Positions 7,666-15,647 of a stretch of DNA of 64,000 bases are shown one piece after another. The stretch's first letter is position 1. Every line of letters starts with the position of its first letter. The notes beneath the pieces were generated by a model. That model was not told the DNA's origin. It ran no database searches and worked only from the letters and a program-made list of their open reading frames with translations. A program made the position numbers and the translations under genes. Source of the stretch: Actinomycetota bacterium (lineage in GTDB: Bacteria > Actinomycetota > Actinomycetes > Propionibacteriales > Propionibacteriaceae). The stretch is taken from NCBI GenBank assembly GCA_020161795.1, contig JAIUOR010000047.1, positions 1 through 64,000 of the forward strand, given 5' to 3'.

Positions 7666-8859
7666 TCACCGGACGGCCGCTATCGCCGCGGCCACCTGCT
7701 CGACATTGGCCTGGTTCAGCGCGGCCACGCAGATCCGGCCCGCGTCGGTGCCGTAGACGCCGTGCTCGGCACGCAACGCCCGCATCTGCTCGGCCGACAG
7801 CCCGCAGTAGCTGAACATCCCCACCTGGTCGGTGACGAAGCCCATGTCGGTCACGCCGTGGGCCTCCAGCCCCTCCCGCAGCGCCTGACGCATGGCCTTG
7901 ATCCGCTCCCGCATCCCGCTGAGCTCGGCGTCCCACTGGGTGCGCAGCCCAGCGTCGCCCAGCACCCGTGAGACCAGCGCAGCACCGTGGGTGGGCGGGT
8001 TGGAGTAGGTGGTGCGGACGGCGATCTTGACCTGGGAGAGGACGCGGGCCGCCTCGTCGGCGTCCGCTGTGACGATGCTGAGCCCACCGACCCGCTCGCC
8101 GTACAGGCTGAAGCTCTTGGAGAACGAGGAAGCCACCAGCACCGGTATCCCGAGCGTCGCGAACCGTCGCGGCACGGCGGCGTCCGCCTCGACGTCGGTG
8201 GCGAAACCCTGGTAGGCCAGATCGAGGAAGGGCACCAGGCCGCGCCCGACCACGACCGCGGCGACCCGTTCCCACTGCTCGGGGGTGAGGTCGTAGCCGG
8301 TCGGGTTGTGACAGCAGGCGTGCAGCACCACGACCGTCCCGGGCTCGGCGGCGGTCAGGTCGGCCAGCATGCCGTCGATGTCGATGCCGCGACGCACGGG
8401 GTCGTAATAGCGATAGGAGGCGACGTCGAACCCGGCCCGGCTGAAGAGCGCCTGGTGGTTCTCCCAGGAGGGATCGGAGATCAGCAGCCTGCGCTGCGGG
8501 CTGGCGACCTTGAGGAACTCGGCTCCGATCTTGAGCGCACCGGTACCACCGAGGGCCTCGATGGTGACCAGGCGGCCGGAGGCCACCAGCTCGCTGCCGG
8601 CGCCGAAGATCAACTCGCGCACCGCCGTGTTGTAGCTGGCCATGCCGTCGATCGGCAGGTAGCCGCGGGGGCCCGGGGTGGCGGCCAGTTGCTGCTCGGC
8701 GATGCGGACGCACTCCAGCAGCGGCACCTTGCCGTTCTCGTCGAGATAGACCCCGACGCCGAGGTTCACCTTGCCGGCGCGCGGGTCTGCCGCGAACTGC
8801 TCGGTCAGCCCGAGAATCGGGTCGCGGGGTGCCAGCGGAACGCTCGCCAGAATGCTCAC
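7666..8859 (-). CDS. Aspartate/aromatic aminotransferase (class I, PLP)
   Basis: PLP-dependent aminotransferase of the AspC/TyrB type. The motif CCHNPTG lies at about residues 182-188 and the PLP lysine in SSFSKSFSLYGERVG at about K248. Substrate is probably aspartate or an aromatic amino acid with 2-oxoglutarate; the two cannot be separated from sequence. The chosen GTG start at 8859 (VSILASVPLAPRDPILGL) has AAAGGA about six nt upstream and gives 397 residues, the usual AspC/TyrB length; an in-frame ATG nine codons upstream (8886) is the alternative. It is a single gene with short gaps on both sides. Confidence 0.9.
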   Translation of the reverse strand: MSILASVPLAPRDPILGLTEQFAADPRAGKVNLGVGVYLDENGKVPLLECVRIAEQQLAATPGPRGYLPIDGMASYNTAVRELIFGAGSELVASGRLVTIEALGGTGALKIGAEFLKVASPQRRLLISDPSWENHQALFSRAGFDVASYRYYDPVRRGIDIDGMLADLTAAEPGTVVVLHACCHNPTGYDLTPEQWERVAAVVVGRGLVPFLDLAYQGFATDVEADAAVPRRFATLGIPVLVASSFSKSFSLYGERVGGLSIVTADADEAARVLSQVKIAVRTTYSNPPTHGAALVSRVLGDAGLRTQWDAELSGMRERIKAMRQALREGLEAHGVTDMGFVTDQVGMFSYCGLSAEQMRALRAEHGVYGTDAGRICVAALNQANVEQVAAAIAAVR

Positions 8860-9047
8860 TGTGTTCCTTTCGATGACCGCCGACAAGCCTATCCGACCCC
8901 GGGGGGCCGGCCGCGTCCGCGATCACCGTGGAGACTCCGGTCGCGCCTGACCGACCGGGCGCCCTCGTTGTTCTCGCGCCTCGCAGCCATTCCCGCGAAG
9001 GCGGAAACCTCCCGCCGGCTCCACCCGGCAGCCGGGCCGAGCCGGCG

Positions 9048-10136
9048 TCAGTCGTCCAGCGAGAGCCCGACCAGCACCGGTTCCGGTACCAGGCGGACGC
9101 CGAAAGCGCGCTCCACGCCGTCCCTGATCTCGCGGGCCAGCGCGACGACATCGGCCGCAGTGGCTCCGCCCCGGTTGGTGAGGGCGAGGGTGTGCTTGGT
9201 GGAGAGGGTGGCCGGCGGGGTTCCGTAGCCCTTGCCGAAGCCGGCGTGCTCGATCAGCCAGGCAGCGCTGGTCTTCACCCGCTCGTCGGGCACCTCGCGG
9301 ATGCCGCCCCTGGCGAAGAGCCGTTGGCCGGCCGGGAAGCGCGGGGCCCCCGGCGGCAATGAGGCGGATTGCTCCGGGGTGAGGATCGGATTGGTGAAGA
9401 AGCTGCCGGCGCTCCAGGTGTCGTGGTCGTCCGTGTCGAGCACCATGCCCTTGCCGCGTCGCAGTTCCAGCACAGCCTCGCGCACCTCGGCCAGCGGAGC
9501 GCGCTCCCCCTCCGCCACGCCGAGGCGACGTGCGAGTTCGCCGTAACGCAGCGGAGTCGAGTGTCGCCCCAGCGCGAACTGGAAGCTCACCGACAGCACC
9601 ACGTGGCGTCCCGGGTTCCGCTTGAACACCGAGGCGCGGTAACCGAACTGGCAGTCGGCGCTGAACAGGGTCTTCACCTGGTTCGAGGGCCGATCCCAGA
9701 CCCTGACCCGGGCGATCGTCTGGGAGACCTCCTGGCCGTAGGCGCCCACGTTCTGGATCGGAGTCGAACCCACCAGGCCAGGGATCCCCGAGAGCGCCTC
9801 CACCCCGACGAAGCCCTGCCGCTCGGCCGCCTGCCCGACGCAGTAGGCGACGAAGTCGTCCCAGGGCTCCCCAGCGGCCACCTTCAGGAAGGCTCCCGAG
9901 CAGGCGGTCACGTCCTCGGTCTCGATACCGCGCAGCCCGTCGGTGCGGATCACCGTTCCGTCGAAGCCGGCATCGGCGACCAGCAGGTTCGAGCCGCCGC
10001 CGATGACCAGGACGGGCTCGTCGGCCGCGTCGCAGTCGCGCACCAGCGCGATCAGTTCGTCCTCGGAGGTGGGGGCGAGCACGCGCCGAGCCGGTCCGCC
10101 GACGCGCAGCGTGGTGAGTTCGGCCAGGTCAGTCAA
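9048..10136 (-). CDS. murB: UDP-N-acetylenolpyruvoylglucosamine reductase
   Basis: Reduces UDP-GlcNAc-enolpyruvate to UDP-MurNAc with NADPH and FAD in peptidoglycan synthesis. Family features: TTLRVGGPARRVLAP and LVIGGGSNLLVAD in the FAD-binding domain, GIPGLVGSTPIQNVGAYGQEV, FGYRASVFKR, GMVLDTDDHDTWSAGSFFTNP, and the C-terminal IEHAGFGKGY. The likely start is TTG at 10136 (MTDLAELTTLRVGG), which overlaps the stop of the upstream dehydratase gene by 8 bp and has GAGG six nt before it; 362 residues result. Longer versions upstream have no RBS. Confidence 0.93.
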   Translation of the reverse strand: MTDLAELTTLRVGGPARRVLAPTSEDELIALVRDCDAADEPVLVIGGGSNLLVADAGFDGTVIRTDGLRGIETEDVTACSGAFLKVAAGEPWDDFVAYCVGQAAERQGFVGVEALSGIPGLVGSTPIQNVGAYGQEVSQTIARVRVWDRPSNQVKTLFSADCQFGYRASVFKRNPGRHVVLSVSFQFALGRHSTPLRYGELARRLGVAEGERAPLAEVREAVLELRRGKGMVLDTDDHDTWSAGSFFTNPILTPEQSASLPPGAPRFPAGQRLFARGGIREVPDERVKTSAAWLIEHAGFGKGYGTPPATLSTKHTLALTNRGGATAADVVALAREIRDGVERAFGVRLVPEPVLVGLSLDD

Positions 10137-10530
10137 CGAGAACCTCGACGACGGCCGAGCCCAGCACCTTGGCCTCGGCGTGGATGGCCTCGAGGGCGAT
10201 CGTTGCCACACCGTCGGCCACCGCGGTGACCGTACCGGAGAAGGTCACCTCACCGCCGGCGAGTTCGTCCACCACGACCGGCTTGGTGAACCGGACGTAG
10301 TAGCTGCGTACCCGGCCGGGGTCGCCGATCCAGTCGGTCGCCACGCGCAGCGCGGTGCCCATCGTGAGCATGCCGTGCGCCACGACCCCGGGCAGCCCGA
10401 GTTCGGCCGCCATGGTGTCGGACCAGTGGATCGGATTGAAATCGGTGGAGGCTCCGGCGTAGCGCACCAGGTCGGCCCGGGTGAAGGTGGCGGTGAAGCC
10501 AGGCAGCACGGTGCCCACGGTGACGTTCAT
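10129..10530 (-). CDS. MaoC-like (hot-dog) dehydratase, HadB type
   Basis: 133-residue single hot-dog domain with the R-specific hydratase motif (ASTDFNPIHWSDTMAAELGLPGVVAHGMLTMG), whose Asp and His (D30, H35) are the usual catalytic pair. It matches the HadB-like subunit that pairs with a HadA-like partner, here encoded just upstream, as a (3R)-hydroxyacyl-ACP dehydratase in fatty acid elongation. In many actinobacteria this gene pair precedes murB. The start overlaps the stop of a 22-codon micro-ORF (ATGA). Confidence 0.88.
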   Translation of the reverse strand: MNVTVGTVLPGFTATFTRADLVRYAGASTDFNPIHWSDTMAAELGLPGVVAHGMLTMGTALRVATDWIGDPGRVRSYYVRFTKPVVVDELAGGEVTFSGTVTAVADGVATIALEAIHAEAKVLGSAVVEVLVD

Positions 10531-10595
10531 GCGAGGTCCTCACGAAGTTGTTCGGGGGAGCGCGGCGGAGGAGAAGAACTTCGTGGGGTGCTCAT
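10527..10595 (-). CDS. 22-residue micro-ORF linking the two dehydratase genes
   Basis: Reads MSTPRSSSPPPRSPEQLREDLA. Its ATG overlaps the TGA of the upstream HadA-like gene and its TGA overlaps the ATG of the HadB-like gene, both as ATGA. This could be a translated coupler that keeps ribosomes moving between the two subunits, or a chance reading frame in a 61-nt spacer. No known family. Confidence 0.4.
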   Translation of the reverse strand: MSTPRSSSPPPRSPEQLREDLA

Positions 10596-11017
10596 GCCGC
10601 CACCGCCCGGTGCAGCAGGGTGGAGGTCGCTGTGCAGACATCCTCGCCCGCGGTGGTGACCAGGTGCACCGCGATCGTGACGAAGGCCATCGGGCCACGG
10701 GCCCGTACCTGTTCGATGGTGAGCTGGGCGGTCACCTCGTCCCCGGCGCGCAGCGGCCGGTTCCAGGCGAAACGCTGGTCGGTGTGCACCGTCCGGCTCA
10801 ACGAGAGCTCGAGTTCGGGGTCGTCGAAGATCGCGCCCCAGGCGGCCGACGACAGCACGACCGCGAAGGTGGGAGGCGCGATGGGGTCTGTTCCGCCGTA
10901 GGCCGGGTTGTCCCCGTCGCCGAGCGCCGCCGCGAACTCGGCGATCTTGGCGCGGCTGATCTGGTAGGGCTCGGTCGGAGGATAGCTCCGTCCGGCGTGG
11001 GCTTCGCTGATCGGCAT
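10592..11017 (-). CDS. MaoC N-terminal-like (HadA/FAS1-type) dehydratase subunit
   Basis: 141-residue hot-dog protein: YPPTEPYQISRAKIAEFAAALGDGDNPAY near the N-terminus and PTFAVVLSS in the middle are typical of the FAS1-like dehydratase domain that lacks the catalytic motif and serves as substrate-binding partner of HadB. Together they would form a heterodimeric 3-hydroxyacyl dehydratase. It lies downstream of rpmG behind that gene's terminator (11068-11092) and upstream of the HadB gene. Confidence 0.88.
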   Translation of the reverse strand: MPISEAHAGRSYPPTEPYQISRAKIAEFAAALGDGDNPAYGGTDPIAPPTFAVVLSSAAWGAIFDDPELELSLSRTVHTDQRFAWNRPLRAGDEVTAQLTIEQVRARGPMAFVTIAVHLVTTAGEDVCTATSTLLHRAVAA

Positions 11018-11067
11018 GGGCTAAGGCTAGCGGCGGCCGCCGGCAACCGCCCGGGCCCGAACACCAC

Positions 11068-11092
11068 AAAGCCGCCCGCCGAGGCGGACGGC
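11068..11092 (-). terminator. Terminator of rpmG
   Basis: Stem GCCGTCCGCC/GGCGGGCGGC (11071-11092, minus strand; one wobble) with a 2-nt minimal loop, followed by TTT, 18 nt after the rpmG stop. Confidence 0.65.
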
Positions 11093-11109
11093 TGGTGCGA
11101 TGGCTGGGG

Positions 11110-11280
11110 TCAGCGGGTCTCGCGGTGCGCGGTGTGCACGTGGCACTTGGGGCAGAACTTCTTCAGCTCAAGACGATCCGGGTCGTTACGACGGTTCTTC
11201 TTGGTGATGTAGTTCCGTTCCTTGCACTGGGTGCATGCCAAGGTGATCTTGGGCCGGACATCGGCTTGCTTCTTGGCCAT
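11110..11280 (-). CDS. rpmG: 50S ribosomal protein L33 (zinc-ribbon form)
   Basis: 56 residues, [20 protein letters not shown] at the start and ending [14 protein letters not shown]. The two CxxC pairs mark the zinc-containing C+ form; bacteria with a second, cysteine-free copy usually express that one under zinc starvation. It follows tRNA-Thr and tRNA-Met, a gene order shared by many actinobacteria. Confidence 0.97.
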   Translation of the reverse strand: MAKKQADVRPKITLACTQCKERNYITKKNRRNDPDRLELKKFCPKCHVHTAHRETR

Positions 11281-11318
11281 CTGCCTCTCACTTCCTGCAA
11301 GTTCGGTACTGCCGAGGG

Positions 11319-11391
11319 TAGCGGGAGCGGGACTTGAACCCGCGACACAGCGATTATGAGCCGCTTGCTCTACCGCCTGAGCTATCCCGCC
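11319..11391 (-). tRNA. tRNA-Met (CAT), elongator type
   Basis: 73 nt; acceptor GGCGGGA/TCCCGCT with a G-U first pair, anticodon loop CTCATAA (anticodon CAT), T-arm GGGTTCAAGTCCC, discriminator A. The first base pair is formed and the anticodon stem lacks the three G-C pairs of initiators, which fits elongator Met. Confidence 0.95.
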
Positions 11392-11453
11392 GGGCGTGTC
11401 TGAAGACCGGAACCCCGGAACGACGGGCGGTTATTCCGTCCCTCCACACACAG

Positions 11454-11526
11454 AGCCCCCATGCGGAATCGAACCGCAGACCTTCTCCTTACCATGGAGA
11501 CGCTCTGCCGACTGAGCTATAGGGGC
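11454..11526 (-). tRNA. tRNA-Thr (GGT)
   Basis: 73 nt; acceptor GCCCCTA/TGGGGGC, anticodon stem TCTCC/GGAGA around loop ATGGTAA (anticodon GGT), T-arm GCGGTTCGATTCCGC. It is 62 nt upstream of tRNA-Met in the same direction. Confidence 0.95.
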
Positions 11527-11641
11527 CGGACCTCGGATGACATTACACGACCAGCCACCCGGCCTCAAATCAGGGCCCCGGCCCACGCCAGGCCTCCTGA
11601 CATGAGCCGGCGCCGACGGCAGGCCGGGCCTGCCGATCGGT

Positions 11642-11926
11642 TCAGACGCCGTACTCGCGGAGACTCACGGCGCCCCGCCGGACACCCACCCCTTCGGCCT
11701 TCAGCAACGCGCTGGCCTGCTCGACCAACTGGGGGGCGATCGATCCGTCCGCACGAATCACCCGCCACCAGCAGACCTCGTCCCCCCGGGTCGCGAGAAC
11801 CCGAGCCACCACCCGCGGGCCGTAGCCGACCATGCGTCCGATCGCTCCGTAGGTGGTGACCCTGCCCTCGGGGATGGTGGCGACCGCCAGCAGGACGGAA
11901 TCCGCCGCCTCTTCGATGACGCCCAT
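11642..11926 (-). CDS. Alkyltransferase-like protein (MGMT family, no acceptor cysteine)
   Basis: 94 residues covering only the DNA-binding domain of the O6-alkylguanine transferase family: PEGRVTTYGAIGRMVGYGPRVVARVLA contains the recognition helix and arginine finger. Where transferases have PCHR the sequence reads CWWRVIRADGSI, so the acceptor Cys is a Trp. Such ATL proteins bind O6-alkylguanine without repairing it and hand the lesion to nucleotide excision repair. Residue numbers are short of full-length MGMT, so it is a stand-alone ATL rather than a broken enzyme. Confidence 0.85.
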   Translation of the reverse strand: MGVIEEAADSVLLAVATIPEGRVTTYGAIGRMVGYGPRVVARVLATRGDEVCWWRVIRADGSIAPQLVEQASALLKAEGVGVRRGAVSLREYGV

Positions 11927-12086
11927 CCCGACAGCGTAATCCGCCCTCCTCCGTTCCGCCGGGATGGCGGATGGCGTCGTCCGTGCAGGCCTGGCTGGGC
12001 GAGGGCGGGATGCGCAGCCGCGGGATCAGTCCGGGAATTTCCGCTCGTCGCCACGGAGGAAAGCCGGCCGGTTTAGGGTTGTCGGC

Positions 12087-13478
12087 ATGGAATATCGCAT
12101 TGAGCACGACACCATGGGCGAGGTGCGGGTACCCGCCGACGCCCTCTATGCCGCCCAGACCCAGCGGGCCGTGGAGAACTTCCCGATCTCCGGACGCGGG
12201 CTGTCCTCCCACCACATCGCGGCCCTCGGCCAGATCAAGCGCGCCGCAGCGCTGGCGAACGCCGAACTCGGCGTGATCGACAACGCCATCGCCGAGGCGA
12301 TCGTGGCCGCGGCGGACGAGGTGATCGCCGGGCAGCATGACGACCAGTTCCCGATCGACGTCTTCCAGACCGGCTCGGGCACCTCGTCGAACATGAACAC
12401 CAACGAGGTGGTCGCCACCCTGGCCAGCCGCCGGCTGGGCAGCCCGGTGCATCCCAACGACCACGTGAACGCCTCCCAGTCGTCCAATGACGTATTCCCC
12501 TCCTCGATCCACATCGCGGCCGTGCAGGCGATCCACTCCGATCTGCTGCCCGACCTGGAGGTGCTGGCCAGCTCGCTGGAGGCCAAGGCCGCCGAGTACG
12601 CCACCGTGGTGAAGTCCGGCCGCACCCATCTGATGGACGCCACCCCGATCATGCTGGGCCAGGAGTTCAGCGGCTACGCCACCCAGATCCGCTACGGCAT
12701 CGCCCGGGTGAAGGCCACCCTCCCCCGGCTCAACGAGCTGCCGCTGGGCGGCACCGCGGTCGGCACCGGCATCAACACCCCGCCCGGGTTCTCGGCGCGG
12801 GTGATCGCGCTGATCGCCGAGCACACCGGCCTGCCGCTGGTTGAGGCCGCCAACCACTTCGAGGCCCAGGCCGCGCAGGATTCGCTGGTGGAGACCTCGG
12901 GCGCGCTGCGCACCATCGCTGTCTCGCTGGTGAAGATCGCCAACGACCTGCGCTGGATGGGCTCCGGCCCGCGCACCGGCATCGGCGAGATCGCGCTGCC
13001 CGACCTGCAGCCCGGCTCGTCCATCATGCCGGGCAAGGTGAACCCGGTGGTGCCCGAGGCGACCGTGATGGTGGCCGCCCAGGTGATCGGCAACGACGCG
13101 GCGATCGCCTTCGCCGGCGCGCAGGGCAACTTCGACCTGCTGGTGATGCTGCCGGTGATGGCCCGCAACCTGCTGGAGTCGATCAGCCTGATCGGCAATG
13201 TCTCCCGGGTGCTCGCCACCCGCTGCGTGGACGGCATCACCGCCAACGTGGAGCGCTGCCTGCAGCTGGCCGAATCCAGCCCGTCGATCGTCACCCCGCT
13301 GAACCGGGTGATCGGCTACGAAGCTGCGGCGAAGATCGCCAAGCATTCGGTGAAGCAGAACCTGACCGTGGCGGACGCCGTCCGCGATCTCGGGTACGTC
13401 GAGCGCGGCGAGGTCACCGAGGAGCAGCTGGCCAAGGCCCTGGACGTCGCGGCGATGACCGCGCCGAAGTCCTCCTGA
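12087..13478 (+). CDS. fumC: Class II fumarate hydratase
   Basis: Interconverts fumarate and malate in the TCA cycle as a homotetramer without an Fe-S cluster. The 463-residue product has the superfamily signature [10 protein letters not shown] (residues 311-320), GSGTSSNMN near residues 96-103 and [10 protein letters not shown] around 178-187. The start is ATG at 12087; an upstream in-frame extension is not conserved in character. Monocistronic, closed by a perfect 18-bp hairpin at 13500-13541. Confidence 0.96.
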   Translation: MEYRIEHDTMGEVRVPADALYAAQTQRAVENFPISGRGLSSHHIAALGQIKRAAALANAELGVIDNAIAEAIVAAADEVIAGQHDDQFPIDVFQTGSGTSSNMNTNEVVATLASRRLGSPVHPNDHVNASQSSNDVFPSSIHIAAVQAIHSDLLPDLEVLASSLEAKAAEYATVVKSGRTHLMDATPIMLGQEFSGYATQIRYGIARVKATLPRLNELPLGGTAVGTGINTPPGFSARVIALIAEHTGLPLVEAANHFEAQAAQDSLVETSGALRTIAVSLVKIANDLRWMGSGPRTGIGEIALPDLQPGSSIMPGKVNPVVPEATVMVAAQVIGNDAAIAFAGAQGNFDLLVMLPVMARNLLESISLIGNVSRVLATRCVDGITANVERCLQLAESSPSIVTPLNRVIGYEAAAKIAKHSVKQNLTVADAVRDLGYVERGEVTEEQLAKALDVAAMTAPKSS

Positions 13479-13499
13479 TCCGGCTCCGACAAGCAGCAG

Positions 13500-13541
13500 C
13501 ACGGGGCCTTCACCCGGATCCACCCGGGTGAAGGCCCCGTG
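13500..13541. terminator. Bidirectional terminator between fumC and cupin gene
   Basis: Perfect 18-bp inverted repeat (13500-13517, 13524-13541) with a 6-nt loop, between the convergent fumC and cupin genes. Confidence 0.75.
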
Positions 13542-13593
13542 CCGTCTTCGGCAGTCAGGCTGAGCATTCCCGGCCGGGCGTTCCCGGCCGGCC

Positions 13594-14067
13594 TCAGGCC
13601 TTCTGATCCTCCGCGTCCGGCGCTGGTTGCACCGACCAGTCCGGCGGCTCGTCCTTGCCCGCTTCCTCGTCGGCGTCCGCGTCCTCGGAGGTCTTCTGCA
13701 CGATGCCGGGAGCGTGGTGGACGGGGGCGTAGACCACGTACAGCTGCAGCGGCTTCTCGCCGACGTTCTCGATGTCGTGCCAGTGGCCGGCCGGCACCTG
13801 CACGCTCCACCCGTCGCTGACCTCCCAGGTGTCGAGCTTGGCCTTGTTCGTGCCCAGCTTCGCCACGCCCTTGCCGGCGTCGAGCCGGATGAACTGGTCG
13901 GTCTCCGGGTGCTTCTCCAGTCCGATCGAACTGCCCGGCGGGATCGACATCAGCGTCACCTGGAGGTACTTCCCGCTCCAGGCGACCGTTCGGTAGTTGG
14001 TGTTCTCAACCGTCGCCTTCTCGATGTCGAAGACGTTCGGGTCGGGCCCGTTGTCGGCGATCTTCAT
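13594..14067 (-). CDS. Cupin-domain protein
   Basis: 157-residue protein with one small beta-barrel: motif 1 KHPETDQFIRL (residues about 46-56) and motif 2 VPAGHWHDIENVG supply possible metal ligands. The C-terminal 30 residues are acidic and look disordered. Similar stand-alone cupins are often annotated as mannose-6-phosphate isomerase-like but substrate is unknown. The start is ATG at 14067 with GAGGAG-like AGGAG three nt before. It is divergent from the octapeptide-repeat/JmjC genes and shares their 185-nt promoter region. Confidence 0.85.
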   Translation of the reverse strand: MKIADNGPDPNVFDIEKATVENTNYRTVAWSGKYLQVTLMSIPPGSSIGLEKHPETDQFIRLDAGKGVAKLGTNKAKLDTWEVSDGWSVQVPAGHWHDIENVGEKPLQLYVVYAPVHHAPGIVQKTSEDADADEEAGKDEPPDWSVQPAPDAEDQKA

Positions 14068-14252
14068 GCGCGCTCCTGTCTGGGTGCGATGCGGTAGGTG
14101 TCTGCTCACTACCCGGTTTCCGGGCCCGCCACACCTGCGCACCCATCCTGCCCGGGGCGGCGCCCGCTCAAACCACGGCACTTCTACCGCCTTGGCGTCG
14201 GTTGGGACGCGAAGTAGGTTCAGGCCCACGATCCCATCGAGAGGAGCACCCC

Positions 14253-14513
14253 ATGACCAGCGACCCCAACGAACCGGACTTCACCCTCAGCGACGCCGAC
14301 ATCTCCACCGACGACCCGACCGCGCCGGGTGGCGCCCGGACGGGGGACGCTGACGGCACCGACGGTGGGGACGCCGACGGTACCGACGGACACGACGGCG
14401 ACGGCACCGACGGACACGACGGCGACGGCACCGACGGACGAGACGGCGACGGCACCGATGGTGGGGATGCCGACGGCACCGATGGTGGCGACGCCGACGG
14501 CACCGACGCCTGA
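14253..14513 (+). CDS. Octapeptide-repeat acidic protein (86 aa), possible JmjC substrate
   Basis: Unrecognised small protein. Residues 1-30 are a unique acidic leader (PDFTLSDADISTDDP), and residues 31-86 are exactly seven tandem octapeptides of form [GHR]-D-[AG]-D-G-T-D-[GA]; two central copies start with His and one with Arg. There is no signal peptide and no cysteine. RBS GAGGAG lies six nt before ATG. It ends three nt before the JmjC oxygenase start, so the two are translated together. Asp-rich DxDGxD spacing could bind Ca2+; alternatively the repeats could be a hydroxylation substrate (inference). Low-complexity coding slippage is a third reading. Confidence 0.7.
   Translation: MTSDPNEPDFTLSDADISTDDPTAPGGARTGDADGTDGGDADGTDGHDGDGTDGHDGDGTDGRDGDGTDGGDADGTDGGDADGTDA
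14343..14510 (+). repeat. Seven tandem 24-nt coding repeats
   Basis: Seven direct copies of a 24-nt unit coding the octapeptide of the upstream small gene. Copies 3-4 are near identical, which suggests recent expansion. Copy number may vary between strains. Confidence 0.85.
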
Positions 14514-14516
14514 GGC

Positions 14517-15647
14517 ATGGACCCGCTCGGACTCCTCTCCGGCGACCCCGACAGCTTCGTCCGCGAGGTGTGGGGTCGCCGGATCCTCGTCCACCAGGCC
14601 GATCCCGGCGAACTGACCCGCATCTTCGGCATCGACGACGCCGACCACCTGGTCACCACCACCGCGCTGCGGACCCCGCAGGTGCGACTCGCCCAGGACG
14701 GCGCGGTGGTCGACCAGACGCGCTATCTGCGAAAGGCCACGATCGCCGGCCAGCCGATGACCGGCCTGGTGGACGCCCGCAAGGTGCTCGCGCTGTTCGA
14801 CGGTGGCGCGACGATCGTCTTTCAGGGCCTGCAGCGCTACTGGGAGCCGCTGCGCCAGCTCGTCCGCGGGCTGGAGCACGAGCTCGGCCATCCCTGCCAG
14901 GCCAACGCCTACCTGACCCCGCCCGGCTCGCAGGGGTTCGCGCTGCACACCGACACCCACGACGTGTTCACCTTCCAGACCTACGGCACCAAGGACTGGG
15001 AGGTCCACGATTCCGAGGGCGCCCACCAGGTGCTGATGAAGCCGGGCACGTCGATGTACCTGCCGACCGGCACCCCGCACATGGCACGCACCGGCGCAGG
15101 AGTCGCCTCGCTGCATGTCACGGTCGGCATCAACCAGGTTGTCTGGGCCGACGTCCTGAAGGACGTCGTCACCCGGGCAATCGACGCCGACCCGGCCCTG
15201 CAGGACCGGCTACCCGCCGCCCCGTTCGCCGACCCGCATGGCCTTGCCGCGGCGCTATCCGCTCGCCTCGGCGACCTGGCGGCGCTGCTGTCCGGCCTGG
15301 ACGTCGCCGCGGAGGCTGACCGGCTGGAGACGTCCTTCAGCACCGGACGACAACCGCTGCTCTCCGGCGGGCTGCGCGACCTGCTCGATCTGCGCGAACT
15401 CGGAGCCGACACGCCGCTGCGCCGGCGTCCGGGCAGCCGGTGCACGGTGAAGCAGCGGGACGGGTCGCTTGAACTCCTGCTCGGCGACCGCCGCCTCACC
15501 CTTCCCGCCGCGGCGCACACCGCCGTCCGCTTCGTCGTGGACGCCGACGGTCTGCGCCCCCGCGATGTCCCCGGGATCGACCAGGCTGGTGCGCTCGTGC
15601 TGTGTCGACGGTTGGTGCGTGAAGGGTTGCTGGAAGTCGTGCGGTGA
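14517..15647 (+). CDS. JmjC/cupin-4 family 2-oxoglutarate oxygenase
   Basis: 376-residue protein of the bacterial ROX/JmjC class, members of which hydroxylate ribosomal protein or other peptide side chains with Fe(II), O2 and 2-oxoglutarate. The iron ligands are visible: H144-x-D146 in FALHTDTHDVF and distal H188 in LPTGTPHMAR. After the cupin barrel (about 80-215) comes a helical linker and a C-terminal winged-helix-like part (residues about 300-376), as in ribosomal oxygenases. It starts three nt after the octapeptide-repeat gene and its stop overlaps the start of the next gene. Target unknown; the neighbour peptide is a candidate. Confidence 0.85.
   Translation: MDPLGLLSGDPDSFVREVWGRRILVHQADPGELTRIFGIDDADHLVTTTALRTPQVRLAQDGAVVDQTRYLRKATIAGQPMTGLVDARKVLALFDGGATIVFQGLQRYWEPLRQLVRGLEHELGHPCQANAYLTPPGSQGFALHTDTHDVFTFQTYGTKDWEVHDSEGAHQVLMKPGTSMYLPTGTPHMARTGAGVASLHVTVGINQVVWADVLKDVVTRAIDADPALQDRLPAAPFADPHGLAAALSARLGDLAALLSGLDVAAEADRLETSFSTGRQPLLSGGLRDLLDLRELGADTPLRRRPGSRCTVKQRDGSLELLLGDRRLTLPAAAHTAVRFVVDADGLRPRDVPGIDQAGALVLCRRLVREGLLEVVR

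Noticed and set aside
8980-9015. Possible dispersed repeat around TTCCCGCGAAGGCGG
   Set aside because: Only one copy seen in the window, with an imperfect second arm; not enough evidence.
14343-14510. CRISPR-like regular repeats
   Set aside because: Units are directly adjacent without spacers and preserve a reading frame; a coding tandem repeat.
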